Both the position numbers and the translations under genes were made by a program. Positions 35,488-57,221 of a stretch of DNA of 64,000 bases are shown here, piece by piece (position 1 is the first letter of the stretch; the number at the start of each line of letters is the position of its first letter). The DNA is from Gordius sp. MW1 (Eukaryota; Nematomorpha; Gordioida; Gordea; Gordiidae), in NCBI GenBank assembly GCA_964036665.1, contig OZ038533.1:11740413-11804412 (forward strand). Reading direction: 5' to 3'. The notes beneath the pieces were generated by a model, which was not told where the DNA came from, did not search any database, and worked only from the letters and a program-made list of their open reading frames with translations.

Positions 35488-35843
35488 ACACCGGGACGAG
35501 TTTGAGATTCTCCTAATAGCACCCGAAACAAGACATGATTTTGCTTAAGACCGAGACGAGATTGAAACACTATTTCACCAGTCGAAGCTCAAAACAAGCC
35601 TTTAAAAAGCAATAAGATTAAGACAAAAAATATAAAATATTGTCTTCGACGGCGTTGTAATGTAAAGATTTGCCGAGCACATACTCAAAAACTGGATTAC
35701 AATAAATTTTTTAAAAATTATTTATTCAATAAAACCTTTATATTATTAGATTACCAATATAGTTATATGGTAAAATTTTAAGATAATAAAAAAGGACTAA
35801 ATTGTTACAAAAATTAATAAATTTGCATAAAAATATTTTTATA

Positions 35844-37563
35844 TTATTCATTCTCCATTATAAATCTGCCTCCAACGTATGTCAATGGTTCTGATTTCAC
35901 TCCTACCCAATATTCTCTTCGTGTGGCAATTATGGTCGCACTAATATCAAATATAATAAATTATTATTAACAAAGCAAACAACTCAAGGACTTTTAATAA
36001 AAAGTATGTAAATTTCCTGGGCGAAGCCAAAGGGGGGGGGGAGTGGGGCACACGAAGGCAGGAGAATAGAAAATACATGACTCCCCCCACCCCTAATTCA
36101 ACTCCTGGCTAAGCCCATGTGTACTATATTTCTACACTTACAAAAACTGAATTTTGGTATTATCGTCTAATTCCCTTGGTCCTGGGAACCAGTGATGTGA
36201 TACATTGACGGGTTTGTCATCACCTGACATATGAGTTAATGTATCACCTCCCAACAAAATAGCCATTTTATCAATTTTATTTGTATCTTGACTCGTTTGC
36301 TTGTTATAATTATCATTACATTTAATGAGTTTAGTAATGTTGGCGTCTGGAATCCAATAGCCTACAATAGATTCTGCTATCAATCTCTTTAAAACACTGT
36401 CTTCCTTAGCTAAGGTATCAAGGGCTTGCCATACAGGAAGGTGGTAAGAGCCATTGTTACTAATAATTCTCGCTTGTAATAATAAGCCGCGGTAAAATGG
36501 CTGCGTTGACGAAACAATCTTGACTGAAAGTGGAAAAATAAAAGGTTTTATTAATGTGCATTAGATGATATACTAGATGAACCCGGCAAACGTTGTTTTG
36601 CCATTTACCCGGGTGTATTAAATTATGTTGGAATTTTAGGGCATATATGATGATAAAGCGGTTTTTGAAGTAAAAATAAAGTTTGATGTCTCTATGTTCT
36701 ACTTCTATTGTTCTATTTCCGTATACAGTGCAACGCGTATGAGTACTCGAAAACCACTGGACCGATTTGGTTCGAACAAATCTTAAAACATGCTCCGGAG
36801 TGTCAGGAATAAACTGTGAAATTTTGAGCCAAATCGGTCTGGTAGTTTTCCAAAATTGGTGGCGGCATATATGCACACACACACATAGTTTCATTTTTAT
36901 AAATAAGATATATTACGTTTTTATATAATTTTCTCCTGTTAATTAGATATTTGATACAATGAGAAAAAATTTATCAATAATAAAAAAATAGCTTGACGAC
37001 TTTTTCATAACTAACAATTCCTATAGATTGTACAAAATAATTAGTTTATAATTAAAATCACATATTTTAATATTTTCTGAATAGTAATATACGCTTTGTA
37101 AAATAAAAATTCCCGCTTTATACTTTTGTCATCATAATATACATAATTAATAGTAGTAGTGAGTTTCAAAAAGTTGGTCCTAAAATTATTTACGATTTTT
37201 AGAATTATATCGAGAGTAAAAAAATTTTGACCTATGAAATTATTAAAAAAGTAGATCTAATATTTTTGTTTAAAATACAATTTATGAATTGTGATGTGAT
37301 ACGTTTTGTGATAAAGTTTGCATAATTACACCTTTAGGAGTAAACTACATTGTTGAGTCCAGCTATGTTTAATAATCTTACCATTTATATTTTCTTTAGT
37401 TCCAAAAGTTAAATCATTATTTGGAACGATGGAATAGGGTGAAGGTGAAGAATCCGGAGGTCCATGTGCTTTAGGACTTGGTAATAATTGAAAACAAGTT
37501 CTGTCAGGCGCTCCGACGGAAAAGGGAGAAGAAAATTCGATATTTAAAGGCAGCAACAGCAAA
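35844..37563 (-). CDS. Reeler-domain protein (first exon not found)
   Basis: Three minus-strand exons join in phase: 37382-37563, 36142-36523 and 35844-35940 (stop 35844-35846), all GT-AG. They give 219 residues that begin LLLLPLNIEF, probably part of a signal peptide whose ATG is on a missing upstream exon ending in phase 2. The reading then follows the Reeler fold: GAPDRTCFQLLPSPKAHG...SPSPYSIV (N-terminal cysteine and SPY), QPFYRGLLLQAR (the F-x-G-hh-QAR strand), HHWFPGP in place of the usual W-x-A-P, and KIQFFATII...YWVGVKSEPL (F-x-AT...FWVGVxS). Reeler domains occur in insect Hdd11/noduler-type defence proteins and in FRRS1-like proteins; here no DOMON or membrane segment follows, so a short secreted form is likely. 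The stretch of ~45 residues between GYWIPD and LLGGDT is unusual. Introns contain a MITE and a Helitron derivative. Confidence 0.75.
36017..36118. mobile_element. Short G/C-run hAT-like MITE in Reeler-gene intron
   Basis: Begins CCTGGGCGAAGCC followed by a run of G and ends CCTGGCTAAGCCCATG. The ends are imperfect inverts of the CATGGGCnnAGCCAGG class. Target duplication is unclear. Confidence 0.5.
36573..36908 (-). mobile_element. 336-bp non-autonomous Helitron
   Basis: The minus-strand 3' end is CTAG (36573-36576) followed by T, with a GGCAAA-ACAACG-TTTGCC hairpin 12 nt upstream. The 5' end is TCTTATTTATAAAAATG (36908) preceded by A. The 3' ~50 bp match the end of the large Helitron at 56147; the 5' ~280 bp (GCATATATGATGATAAAGCG, CATGCTCCGGAGTGTCAGG, GAGCCAAATCGGTCTGGTA) match 62019-62723. 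It is therefore an internal-deletion derivative of that Helitron, inserted in the Reeler-gene intron. Confidence 0.9.
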
Positions 37564-39647
37564 CTTTAAAAAAATTTAAGTAAATTATAATATTTAATTT
37601 TCACACAATATTTTTTATTTAACTGAGTAAAAATGCATTTTCATATTGTGAGGACGTTTACCTAATCCTTATAGAACCAAATAAATTTTTATACGAATCA
37701 ATAGATAACATAATGCGCTTTTGTTAAAAAAAATTCGCCGTTTGCCAAATAACCAAGCTCAATGCTATTAATTTTATTTGTACCAACTATGTGATACACC
37801 TGAGGGCAATAGAGAATAAATAATTTTTTGTGCAAGATCTATGACCCTGATTTAATTTGTTTTGGCAGTGGCAGGGTTAAAGGATACTTGCAACTTATAA
37901 ATTATGCAAAAATAGTTTACAGCTATTTTGAGCAATATAAAGTTTTTAGTTAAGCCTTGCAGTTGTTAAAAATGTCAAACAATACATTGCTTAAACTACA
38001 TCTCAGTATATCAATGTCTAGACAAATGATACTGTAAGAATAAAATTTATTTTTTGGATAACATAGTTCTTTTATTCATATAATTTAAAATATTTTATTA
38101 AATAATTAAAAATAATTACAGTTAACCATGGCGGTAGCCAGGATTAGAATTAGAGGGGGGAATGCTAGGAAGGGGCAAAATAACAATTATTTCAAATATT
38201 AGCCATAAATTCATAAAAATATTAAGATTTTTTGGATTTAAAGGGGGCAGCGGCTTCTTCCCATCTATCATCTTTTACATTTATATTCGAACTAGTAACA
38301 AATATAACATAACCACATTTTAAGCCTATCTACTGAGAACCTTATGCACGAATGAGCGCAATTTTCAACGCTCAATAATTTGAATCAACTAATTTTCGGA
38401 AAGCATCTTGCAACCTTAAAAATCAAAATTAACATTGTTTTATAATTTTTACTAAGATTTGTATTTTAATAATATTAAAATTTTACATAATCCTGGGTAC
38501 TTTTATTATTCGAAGGCATTTTAATAATTATAACTAACTTACGTAGCTTAATGTTATCGCATTTTTCATTAAAAAGAAATCCTATAGCCTTAAGGCAACA
38601 CTTCTTAAAAGTGTTTATATGCTTTCTCGCTATCATTCCATTCATGACATAGGCATATCCAGGGAGACGCAGGGCTGCCCCTTAATCCAAAAAATTCTTT
38701 ACCTTATATTAAAATTATGGTTCTAATAAAAAAGTCATCATTTTGTCCGTTACGACAATTTCTGCTCCCCTCTTATTATAATCTTCACTATGTCCATCAT
38801 AATGGTACTTTTAAATTTCATCATTACAATAAGGAATTAAGATTTTAAATAACTTAAGGCTTATATTACTTTAACATTTTTATAATCTATTGAAAATGTA
38901 CAAACATAAGCCTAGTTGTGGCTAAAGTAATTGCAAAAGTATTTGAATGCAAGTGAAGTGGGTGTTAAGGAGTTATTAGAAAATTCAAGTAATTCGAGTA
39001 TATAGACATAGAGTATTAGGAATGAGAGGATAGATAGGTAAATGTGGATGTGTATGATGTTGGTGTTTTCGTAATCTACCAGACTGGCTGGATATAGAGA
39101 GACAATTAAAAGGCTTTACATAATTGTTTTCTTTATGAACCGTGCATTCATTATAGGATCCTTGCCTTGTATTTGTGGTTTCTTTGTGTTTGGGTTAAGG
39201 TTTTTTACGTTTCCCTCACTTGAAAGTGCTTGCAATCGGCGCAGGAAATTTTTTAATCAAATAGTCTAGTTGATAATTTGATTAAAATTTATCAAACTTT
39301 ATAAATTTATCATTTAATGCCATACAGCACTCAAAGCGGATTAATTGATTTTAAAGGTGATGTACACTCAAACCAACTTAGTCAAAAAATATTCAAATTA
39401 TGTAAAGTTGTTAAAGTAACTAGTAAAAGGAACTAAAGATTTTTTTAAAATGAGGAACAGGGAATTGAAATTAGACATTTTTTCAAATGTGATTACGAAT
39501 TCAAACTTGATAATTCGCAAGCAGCAGAGGAACTAACGTCCCAAGTATCTAATTCCTTTTACGGGATCAAATTATTTGAAAACCTATATTTTTATATTAC
39601 CATTTACATCCTATGTACATTAAATGCATATATGTCTATATTCACAG
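37564..39647. repeat. Region upstream of Reeler exons; partial MITE at 38129-38270
   Basis: No gene was recognised, though the missing first Reeler exon may be here. At 38129 ATGGCGGTAGCCAGGATTAG followed by G runs and ATTTAAAGGGGGCAGC matches the MITE at 50889-51268 but lacks its right end. At ~38650 CATAGGCATATCCAGGGAG looks like another isolated hAT-type end. Confidence 0.5.
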
Positions 39648-40623
39648 CAGTGGCGTCGGTAAAATCCCGCCCCCCCCCCTATTTTTTAGGAAAAAAAAAT
39701 TATTTTAGATCTAAAGTTTATATTTTATAGTTGTGCAACGTAACTGAACAAGTAAGACACTTATTAATTGCTATGCAATTTATTGGAATTAGCTCCCACT
39801 CCAGATGAAGTTCTTAAGATATTATCGCTGGGAAAATGAAAATATAAAATCATTTTATAATGACCTTCTTTTTTTAATTTTAATGTTGAAATAAAAATGC
39901 ATAAAAAAGGGCCGAAAGCTAATAGGTAAAGAAGAGTTGTGATGTTGGGCAAAAATTACAATATTTTATAATCTGATAGGGCGTCCAAGGGATTCTTTGG
40001 ACGAAATCCTTCTATAATTTATCTTCATTCGCGTTTCTGGCAAAATCAAAGAATTCGGAGGAAATCTTATTTGGAAATTTGCCAAAACTTGTTTCTTGTC
40101 AATAAACCGTTCATTTTCTTTGCATATCGAGATTTCTTAAGTTCTAAATCATACAACTTAGTCTTAGGTTCGACTACTATTACTAAAGTTTCTGCTAACT
40201 GTCTGATTTGCTGATGATCTAGGTCCTTTTGTTGCAATTGCTTGCAAAATATATTCAGATTGTCGTAGAGAAGTGAGCAAAGTTGCAGCTTCTGATGCAA
40301 CATCGTGATCATACCAGCATGCTTCAATTTCTCCTTAATTGGTTTCTCTTCCATTTCTGCAACATTTCAGTTAAAACTTCATGACGTTTGAATAGATTAA
40401 ATAGATTGACACTTTTATTAGCGATTCATGGGGAATCAGCTCCTATTCCAGATGACGCTAAGAAAAAGAAAATATGAAATTATTTTATAATGACTTTCTT
40501 TATGTTTTATACGAGATTTTATAATTTTTATGTTGAAATAAAAATGCATAAAAATGTTATAGAAAATTTTTGGAAATTTCCCCCCCCCCCCCCCCCCCGA
40601 AGAAAATCCTGGCTACGCGCTTG
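39648..40623. mobile_element. hAT-type element, TSD ATTCACAG, with internal ORF
   Basis: Ends CAGTGGCGTCGGTAAAATCC and, inverted, CAAGCGCGTAGCCAGGATTT. Flanks ATTCACAG at 39640-39647 and 40624-40631 are identical. C runs lie near both ends. Internally, ~39781-39905 and ~40430-40560 are diverged direct repeats. A 95-codon ORF lies between them on the minus strand. Confidence 0.88.
40067..40354 (-). CDS. 95-aa ORF inside a non-autonomous hAT element, unknown
   Basis: The ORF starts MEEKPIKEKLKHAGMITMLH and is rich in K, L and Q with a predicted helical/coiled character (LCSLLYDNLNIFCKQLQQKD, QQIRQLAETLVIV). It has no transposase motif and I do not recognise a family. It is bounded by internal direct repeats of the element. 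It could be a captured host gene fragment or a chance ORF; codon use is not clearly informative. Confidence 0.35.
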   Translation of the reverse strand: MEEKPIKEKLKHAGMITMLHQKLQLCSLLYDNLNIFCKQLQQKDLDHQQIRQLAETLVIVVEPKTKLYDLELKKSRYAKKMNGLLTRNKFWQISK

Positions 40624-40814
40624 ATTCACAGTCATCTATGATAGCGCCGTCTTCATTATATTAATTACGACAAATGCCATAAATAATGATAGTTAATTTA
40701 GATTTTATTTAACTCATTAGTAGTAGCTATAAATAGCGAGCGTTGTAATTTTTCTAATTAATTTTATTTCCATAAAAGAATAAGCACAATGCAAACAATT
40801 CTATATGGTAAGTA

Positions 40815-41722
40815 GGGGAGACCGGGGACTAAATAGCCATAAAAAATTAAATCGCGTTTTAAAAAAAACTAAAATTTATTTTTTCAATTTATTTATTGGA
40901 ACGTAATTTTAAGGTCTATTTTTACTATAGGGAAAAAATTCGGATTGAAAAATTAATAGTTTTCTCACAAATTAAATTTAAAAAAACAAAAATTCTAAAA
41001 ATTTAAAAAATGCCTGGGGCGTCATAGCCCCTTTTGGGGGATAGATTATCCCTTACGTTTTTACTTCATATTGGTGTATGCTAACTCAAATAAGTAAAAA
41101 GATTGTTTTATTTTATAAAAAACATAGAAAATTCAAATATAATATGGTTATATTTTCCATAATACAAATAAAAAAGGGTCAATATGACAATCTGATTTAG
41201 GTACCCATAAAAGACAAATTCTGCAATGGAAAAAATCTTTAAATAGTCTATTAATATTCCAAATTACATTAAGAAAAATTATTATTAAAAAAAATTATTG
41301 TTTTTTAAATCTTGACATTTGTCTACGCAATGAAAAATGGCTAGCAGCCCCTCTCCGACAAGACCCGACCCCTATTTTTATAAACAATTGTCAACAAGTT
41401 ATATTGCAAATAAAAATTTAATCATTGGCTGGTTTTTATATAAAAAATATCCCTTTATAAGACACAACTTAAATTAGTACAAAATTAACAGCCAAAAAAA
41501 TTTATGTCAAAAATACAAAATTTTGTCAAGGCTACTAATACCCCAGAAAAATCGTTTTTCCTCTATAAAAGTTTTAAATTTTATCTTTTATAAACAAAAT
41601 TTTTTTTACTAATAATACCTTATGAAACACATATGGTTTAAATTTTAATTACATATCATTATTATTTTAAAAAATAATTACAAAGATAGTACCCCGGGCT
41701 ACGACTAGCCCCGGTCTCCCCC
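40815..41722. mobile_element. TIR element with GGGGAGACCGGGG ends
   Basis: Left end GGGGAGACCGGGGACTA and inverted right end GGGGGAGACCGGGGCTAG. The interior is AT-rich, with TGCCTGGGGCGTCATAGCCCC near the left. No ORF of note. Superfamily unknown because target duplication is not clear. The split copy is at 30287-33441. Confidence 0.75.
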
Positions 41723-41811
41723 ATTTTATTTTGTAAATTGTTGAACTATATTAAAGAGGACATTTAAAGATAAGCAGGCCTAAATATATGCCAAAGCATA
41801 ACAGGTTATAA

Positions 41812-42284
41812 TCAGAAAATAATAATAATCCCTTTCAGGAGTGCCGCAATTAAATTAAAAGATTTCCCTAATTAGCGCCATCTATAGGCAATTTTAATTA
41901 GAGACTAATTTGAACAATATATATCCCTATCTTTTTTAGCATGTGACTTCGAAAATGATAAAAGACATATAACGTTTTTGCTCTTATTAGAGCTCATCAG
42001 TATGCCATAGTTAATTTTCTAGTCACACACTAAGCGAGATAGGTATATATAATGCACAAATTAGATTTAACCCATTCTTATGGTGGCTAAGAAATAACCC
42101 TCATAATTGTGGTAGTAATAATTATTTTGTTTTTATTATATCAGAAATTAGATAATAAATTGCGGGTGTGTGATAATAATCAGAAATTAATAATAACCCC
42201 TTTCAGGAGTGCCGCAATTAAATTAAAAGATTTCCCTAAAAGCGCCATCTATAGGCAATTTTAATTAGAGACTAATTTGAACAA
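41812..42284. repeat. Pair of ~105-bp direct repeats
   Basis: 41812-41917 and 42180-42284 are nearly identical (CTTTCAGGAGTGCCGCAATT ... AGCGCCATCTATAGGC ... GAGACTAATTTGAACAA). The 262-bp spacer has no ORF. They could be ends of a tiny LTR-like (TRIM) element or a local duplication. Confidence 0.7.
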
Positions 42285-42289
42285 CACTA

Positions 42290-45200
42290 CCTTCGACGGT
42301 CCCAAGTCCGTGTGCAAAAAGTAGAGGGTTGGCCCCAGGTCGGAAGCCGGCTGTAAAAATCCACTCCAAAATCAAGATGGTTTTAAACAAAACTTTATAA
42401 CAAAAAGCTAGGACGTTCTCCACAAAACTAGGGTTACTGGGTAACTCACAACGAAGGATGTTAAAGAAATTAGGTGTGGATAGAATGCGAATAACATGAT
42501 GGAATGAGGGCACGTTGATTAGAAAGAGCATCAAGGTCGCACAAATGATAAAAATAATAAAGGTACACATCGCCTGCCTACAATAGACGAGGTGGAATGG
42601 AACTAAATCCGGGGAGTTAGGATACTAGCTATTCTACAGTGGATCACCAAATAGTAAAAACGGGGTCGGTATCGTACTAAGCAAATCATTCACACACAAG
42701 GTGGTGGAAGTCAAGCGTTGTTCAGTCAGGTTATGTAGGTAAAGATTTTAGATCCTTCTAACCTTTATGTGCCCGTATGCTCCCCAAATTGGGTGTATGG
42801 AATCAGGGAAATACTTATTTTTCAATTCATTAGAAAAGGAAATACAAGGAATAGCTAATTATTGGGAAGGACTTCAACGCAGGTAGGGAAAGACCGCCTC
42901 GGTTATGAACGAAATCATGGAGGCTACGGGCATGGCCTGAAGAACAAAGAAATGGATAAACTTCTCCAAGTAACCCAAACATATAACATGGCGATTATTA
43001 GCACCTATTTTCAAAAACGCGAAGATCCTATTGAGACTTGTAGAAATAGGAATAATTTTAGTCAAATTAACTATTTGCTCATACGACGAAAAGATTTATG
43101 GAGGATCAAAGATTGCAATGTATACCGGGAGATGAAACTAGGCAACATCGTCCAATTGTTATGGATCTTAAAAAATACGAAGTTCTAAAGGATACGTCGA
43201 GAACTTTAAATTTAGTGATCGGAGAAAATAACTAATTTGCGGAAAGATGAAAACAGCTTAATTATTTTCGTCTTGTATATTTAAAATAACTATCAAGTAT
43301 AAATAATTTTTCGAATCCCTTTTAAAGATTCAATTCGGATTTTGGAATCTCACCAGGTATATATTAGAGTCGAAATTCAGACCTAAGGATTCGAATTCGG
43401 ATTCAAAATTTTGAATCGAATCCGAATCTAATCTCGAATCGAATATTTCCCAGAGATGTACTTTCCACCATTCCAATGTAGGTGTCAATTTCCTTTATAA
43501 AATTATTTCTGAATATTTTCAGCTATTAGGAGTAAATTTTTTTTCCATACTCAGTTTGTATATTAGAAAAAGCGCTAAATGAATGAATCAATAATTGTAA
43601 TTAATTAATTTTTTGTAATTATTGTTTCAAACAGAACAAAGAACTACTTAGGCTACTACTTCTAAATTATTTCGGGTCGGGCCTATATTTTATGAATTAG
43701 GCCCGGAATTTTAAAATTTAGGGCTCGGGCCCGTCCAGGTCCGGGCCGCCCGTGCAGGTCTCTAACGTCGACGAATGATAAATATTATTTAAAGCCTCCT
43801 AACTCTTGGGTGAAAAAAGATGCAAAGGGGCGTAGACGACAATTAGGGACGCTAACTAAGGACATAAAGAAAACAGCGATTCGGATAACCAAAGCTATGA
43901 ATAGGGAACTATGTTGGTCGGATCAATCGGTTAGGGATTTCATCAAAAAAAGTAAAAATATATACAAAGGGTGGCATGTCGTAGGATTATCAAGAGTATA
44001 AGGAGGCAAAGAAAGAGAGCTGCAAAAAATGCCGTTGCAATAGCAAAGAATGCCGCATACCCCGAAATGGCAAGCAAACGCTTATGTACAAATTGTCAAA
44101 AAAATGGAGAAGAAAAGTCGCGATGTCGGAGTCCTTATATAGTCAGAGACGAGAAGGGTTAAACCATATTCAAGCCGAAGGAAGTGATGGAAAGGATATT
44201 TCAAGGAACTTATGAATATTGAAAATGACAAAGATTCCCTTCCCGATAATGAGCCAAACATAAGTATGGTCGAACTCTTTCAAGAGGATGAAATTAGGAT
44301 ACAAATTAACAGGATGCAAAAAGGAAATGCTACCAGATGGAATACCTATGGAAGCATTGCTCGGATGCTGTGAAGAAGGAGTCACAGTTATGACGAACCA
44401 CTTCAACAATATATTGGTAGAAGAGTCAATTCCTAATTAATGGAGAGCAAGCACGATTATATCCTTATTTAAATGCAAAGGAGACTCAGGACTGTGGCAA
44501 TTACAGAGGTATCAAGCTAACTTGCCAATCCTTGTAGCTATGGAAATGATCTTAATAATAATGATGTAAAACGAGGCAGAAATATCGGCTTTAATTCGGA
44601 TATATAACCAGCAAATCTACAATCAACCCAATCTTCGAACAAAGACAAATGATGCACAAATATGGGGAAAAGAAAAGAGACACACAGTCTTTATCGACAT
44701 GGAGGAAGCTTATGACATTGCTCGCGATTTAATATGGTGGTGCTTGAGAAAACATAATATACCTGATGCATATGTACGGCTTATGAAAAATATTTATGAA
44801 TCCTCAAATTCGTGCGTTAGGACAACAGTTGGCCACTCTCAACCTTTTCGAGTTGAAATTGGATTACATCAAGCTGCTGTAAGTCCCTTTTTATTTTATA
44901 AAATTATGGACACGATAACGAGAGACATTCAAAAGCCATCGCCATATGCTATATGCCGATAGTACTATGCAAAGAGACAAAGTATTCGAAGAAGCCGAAA
45001 AGAAAGCGCTTAGCTGATATGGTTTAAAGATTAAAGATCGAAAAAAGGTATATATGGAGATGAACGTTACAGGCACCCCGTCGCTAGATGACCATTTAAA
45101 GTAACCAAAAGTAGACAGCTTTACATATCTCAGCTCGATGCTAAATCAAGAGGGAGGTTGGGCAACAGAAGTCAATTCCGGATCCAAAAAGGTGGCTTAA

Positions 45201-45690
45201 ATGGCGAAGTATAGCCGATTTAGTGTGCGACAAGAAGAAGCCAATATTGTTGAAGAGGATAGCCTACAAATCCATCGTGATACCGGTGTTACTCTATGGA
45301 AGCGAAGCATTGGCATTGAACTCTGCGGAAGTTATTAGATGAGAATGATATGGAGGAGCTTGGGGTATATTAAGCTCCACCATAAGACGAATGACTGTCT
45401 TAGAGCAAAAATGGGCATTCAACCTAAAGCGGACTTGATTAACGAAAATCGGCTAGTGTTGTATGATCACAATTAAGATGGGAGACGAATGATGTGAATC
45501 GAAAAGTATGGGATATGGAGCTGCCCGGAAAGAGAGGAATAGGATGACTTTTAGTCACATAGAAATGGCAGTAGACAAAGTTATGAAATCTAAGATAACA
45601 GGACATGTGGAATCAACTTATAACAAACCCCACGACTTTAGGACCAAATACAGGAAAAAAGTATTATTGTCTAAGTAAATAATTCTTAAT
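42290..45690 (+). mobile_element. Degenerate APE-type LINE, interrupted by a GC-ended element
   Basis: Endonuclease remnant at 42862-43188 (GYERNHGGYGHG, NMAIISTYFQKRED, QINYLLIRRKD). Reverse transcriptase at ~44690-44970 reads MEEAYDIARDLIWWCLRKH, VRTTVG, RVEIGLHQAAVSPFLFY, and in another frame LYADS where active enzymes have [FY]ADD. The C-terminal piece near 45240-45330 gives KPILLKRIAYKSIVIPVLLY + GSEA. Frames shift often and the catalytic box is mutated, so it is dead. Same family as 4140-6190. It lies tail-to-tail with RPB2. Confidence 0.8.
43195..43764. mobile_element. Element inserted in the LINE, ACGTCGA flanks
   Basis: The LINE endonuclease reading breaks at ~43190 and resumes ~43800. 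ACGTCGA occurs at both borders. The right end GTGCAGGTCTCTA is the inverse of the MITE end at 31309, preceded by GGGCCCGTCCAGGTCCGGGCC. The left terminus lacks the matching TIR, so it is truncated or composite; ~43310-43440 carries repeats of GAATCCGAATTC type. Confidence 0.6.
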
Positions 45691-45789
45691 CTATAAAAAT
45701 ATATACAAAAAAAGAATAACTATCGAGAAAGGATACATGAACAAGTATATACAAAAACGATGTAGATAAGTTGTGTTGTTACAAACAAT

Positions 45790-55377
<9,588 letters not shown>

Positions 55378-56146
55378 CTTATTTGCAAACACAGATTTAT
55401 AAATGAATGTGTGGCAAAAAGATGTTGGGATCAGTTCGCGCAATTTAAGGTCGAGCTTTTTTAATCTTAGCAGAAAATTTTCGATTTAAATTACACTAGT
55501 AATAGGGCAGAATAATTAGTAGAATTCTTGGCCAATTTTGAAAGATCCTCTCGATGATGCTATATCAGAATAGTTTATTATTTTATTTGACGCATTTTGT
55601 CTTTTCTATTTCATATATTTATATTATATAAATGTCAACAGATTTTTAATAAATAAACTTAAAAAAAAATAATATGCGTGTTGGCATATCGTGTCTCCAT
55701 ATTAAACAGAATAGTATAGTCGCGTGGTTTGTAAAGCTCTATTATCATACGCTTTTTTTCCAAAATCTTTCGTAGCATAAAACTTTCGTAATAATTGTTG
55801 TTACCCTTTAGTTGTAAAGGATTAATAAAATTTTTTGTAATGAAAGATAACGTTAACTCCCCCTCAATCCAAGCAAAGAAATATCAAATGTAGGGTTGGG
55901 GCTCTAATATATAATATCAGTGGGTATTATATTTAAAACGCTCTGGCTGTGCACAAATATATTACGGTTTTTAAATGAATATGCTATGTTTTGTTATTCT
56001 AACATTTGTCGCCATCAAACATTTAAAATTTAACTTCATCGATTAATCCATTGTTTTTGATAATTTTTCTTACTTCATTTTTTGAATCCTTCAAAGTTAA
56101 GGGGTGTTGAAGATTTTTCATGCGCCTAATTGAGCTTATAATATTA
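55378..56146. other. RPB2 upstream region and intergenic DNA
   Basis: The 5' UTR and promoter of RPB2 (minus) should lie just above 55377; the start context is AATAAGATGT. No TATA box or other element is convincing. The remaining sequence is AT-rich without genes. Confidence 0.4.
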
Positions 56147-56429
56147 CTAGATGAACTCGGCAAACGTTGTTTTGCCATTTACCCGGGTTTATTAGCAGAA
56201 TATATATTTATAGATAAATTTCAAAAGATTAAGTATATATCAAATATAATTGATTAAAGTGTTTATCATGCAAAATTTTTAAACAAATAGTTAATGAGGG
56301 TCCAAGGGCCAGGCTCACCCAAGAGAGAAAACCTGGCCCCATGGCCCCCCCCCCCCAAGGGAATAATCTTTGGCCTCCTGGCCTTTCAAGCAATTTTTTT
56401 AATATATTGTAATTAAGAAACAATATCAT

Positions 56430-56431
<2 letters not shown>

Positions 56432-56501
<70 letters not shown>

Positions 56502-56554
56502 TCTAAAAGTTTTATTCAGAAACAAATAATAATTGTTTCTGAATAAAACTTTTA
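56432..56554. repeat. 69-nt poly(T) next to a perfect 21-bp palindrome
   Basis: T run 56432-56500. Arms TAAAAGTTTTATTCAGAAAC+A at 56504-56524 and the exact inverse at 56534-56554 with loop AATAATAAT. On the minus strand this reads ...GAATAAAAC...(A)69, like the tail of a retrotransposed transcript. Confidence 0.85.
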
Positions 56555-56591
56555 ATTCTTAACTTAATAATGTCCGAAGAACTGAGATATA

Positions 56592-57221
56592 TCAAATTGG
56601 CACTTTGTTAAAAGTATTTTCATTTTTCTCCTTATTTAACGCGCAAAAAATGACAAAATTAGATTTTTTTAATTTATTTAGCCACGCAGGAGGGGACACG
56701 ACAGTCCTATAATAATAATAATTAACGTGAAAAAAAATCAAAAAGTCGCAGTAATGATACCACATAACAGGCCGCAGTAATGATATATTGGCAGGACGGG
56801 TGATTATCGCAATGCGAGAGGATATACGACATTTTTGGTTTTTTCCATCAGGTGCGAAAATGAACAGATTCCTCAATGTGCCAACTCTGGAGCAAGCAAC
56901 ATATAATTGACCATGTGAAAAACATGGTTTTTCCAAATTCAATCCAGCAACGCTCAGTGATTGTCCTTGGGCTTTATTGATTGTAATTGCAAAAACTAGG
57001 CGCACAGAAAACTGTAGGCGCTTGAACTCGAAGGGCAAATCGGGCGGAAGCATTAGCATGCGCGGAATCAGTACATCTTCTCCTTTACTTTTGCTGCTGA
57101 TGATTGTCGCTTCAATGACGTTTGACAGTAGTTGTTTAACGGCAAGTCTGGTTCCGTTACACAGCTTAGGTGGATTTAAATAGCGAAGGATTATTATAGG
57201 TGAGCCAATTTTCAGAGTCAA
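56592..57221 (-). pseudogene. Helitron helicase C-terminal part (frameshifted from preceding segment)
   Basis: Contains KIGSPIIILRYLNPPKLCNG-type residues, FAITINKAQGQSL (SF1 motif V) and HGQLYVACSRVG (motif VI; usually YVALSR). In the intact protein this continues the Pif1-like helicase segment at 57218-58489, but a one-base shift near 57240 separates them. After DGK the family-typical ending is lost and the frame runs into low-complexity residues. Confidence 0.85.

Noticed and set aside
39664..40600. Long C/G runs as biologically meaningful quadruplex sites
   Set aside because: Homopolymer runs occur at the ends of hAT MITEs and are also prone to assembly error; no further support.
56229..56525. 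98-aa ORF with poly-lysine
   Set aside because: Translation of the 69-nt T run on the opposite strand.
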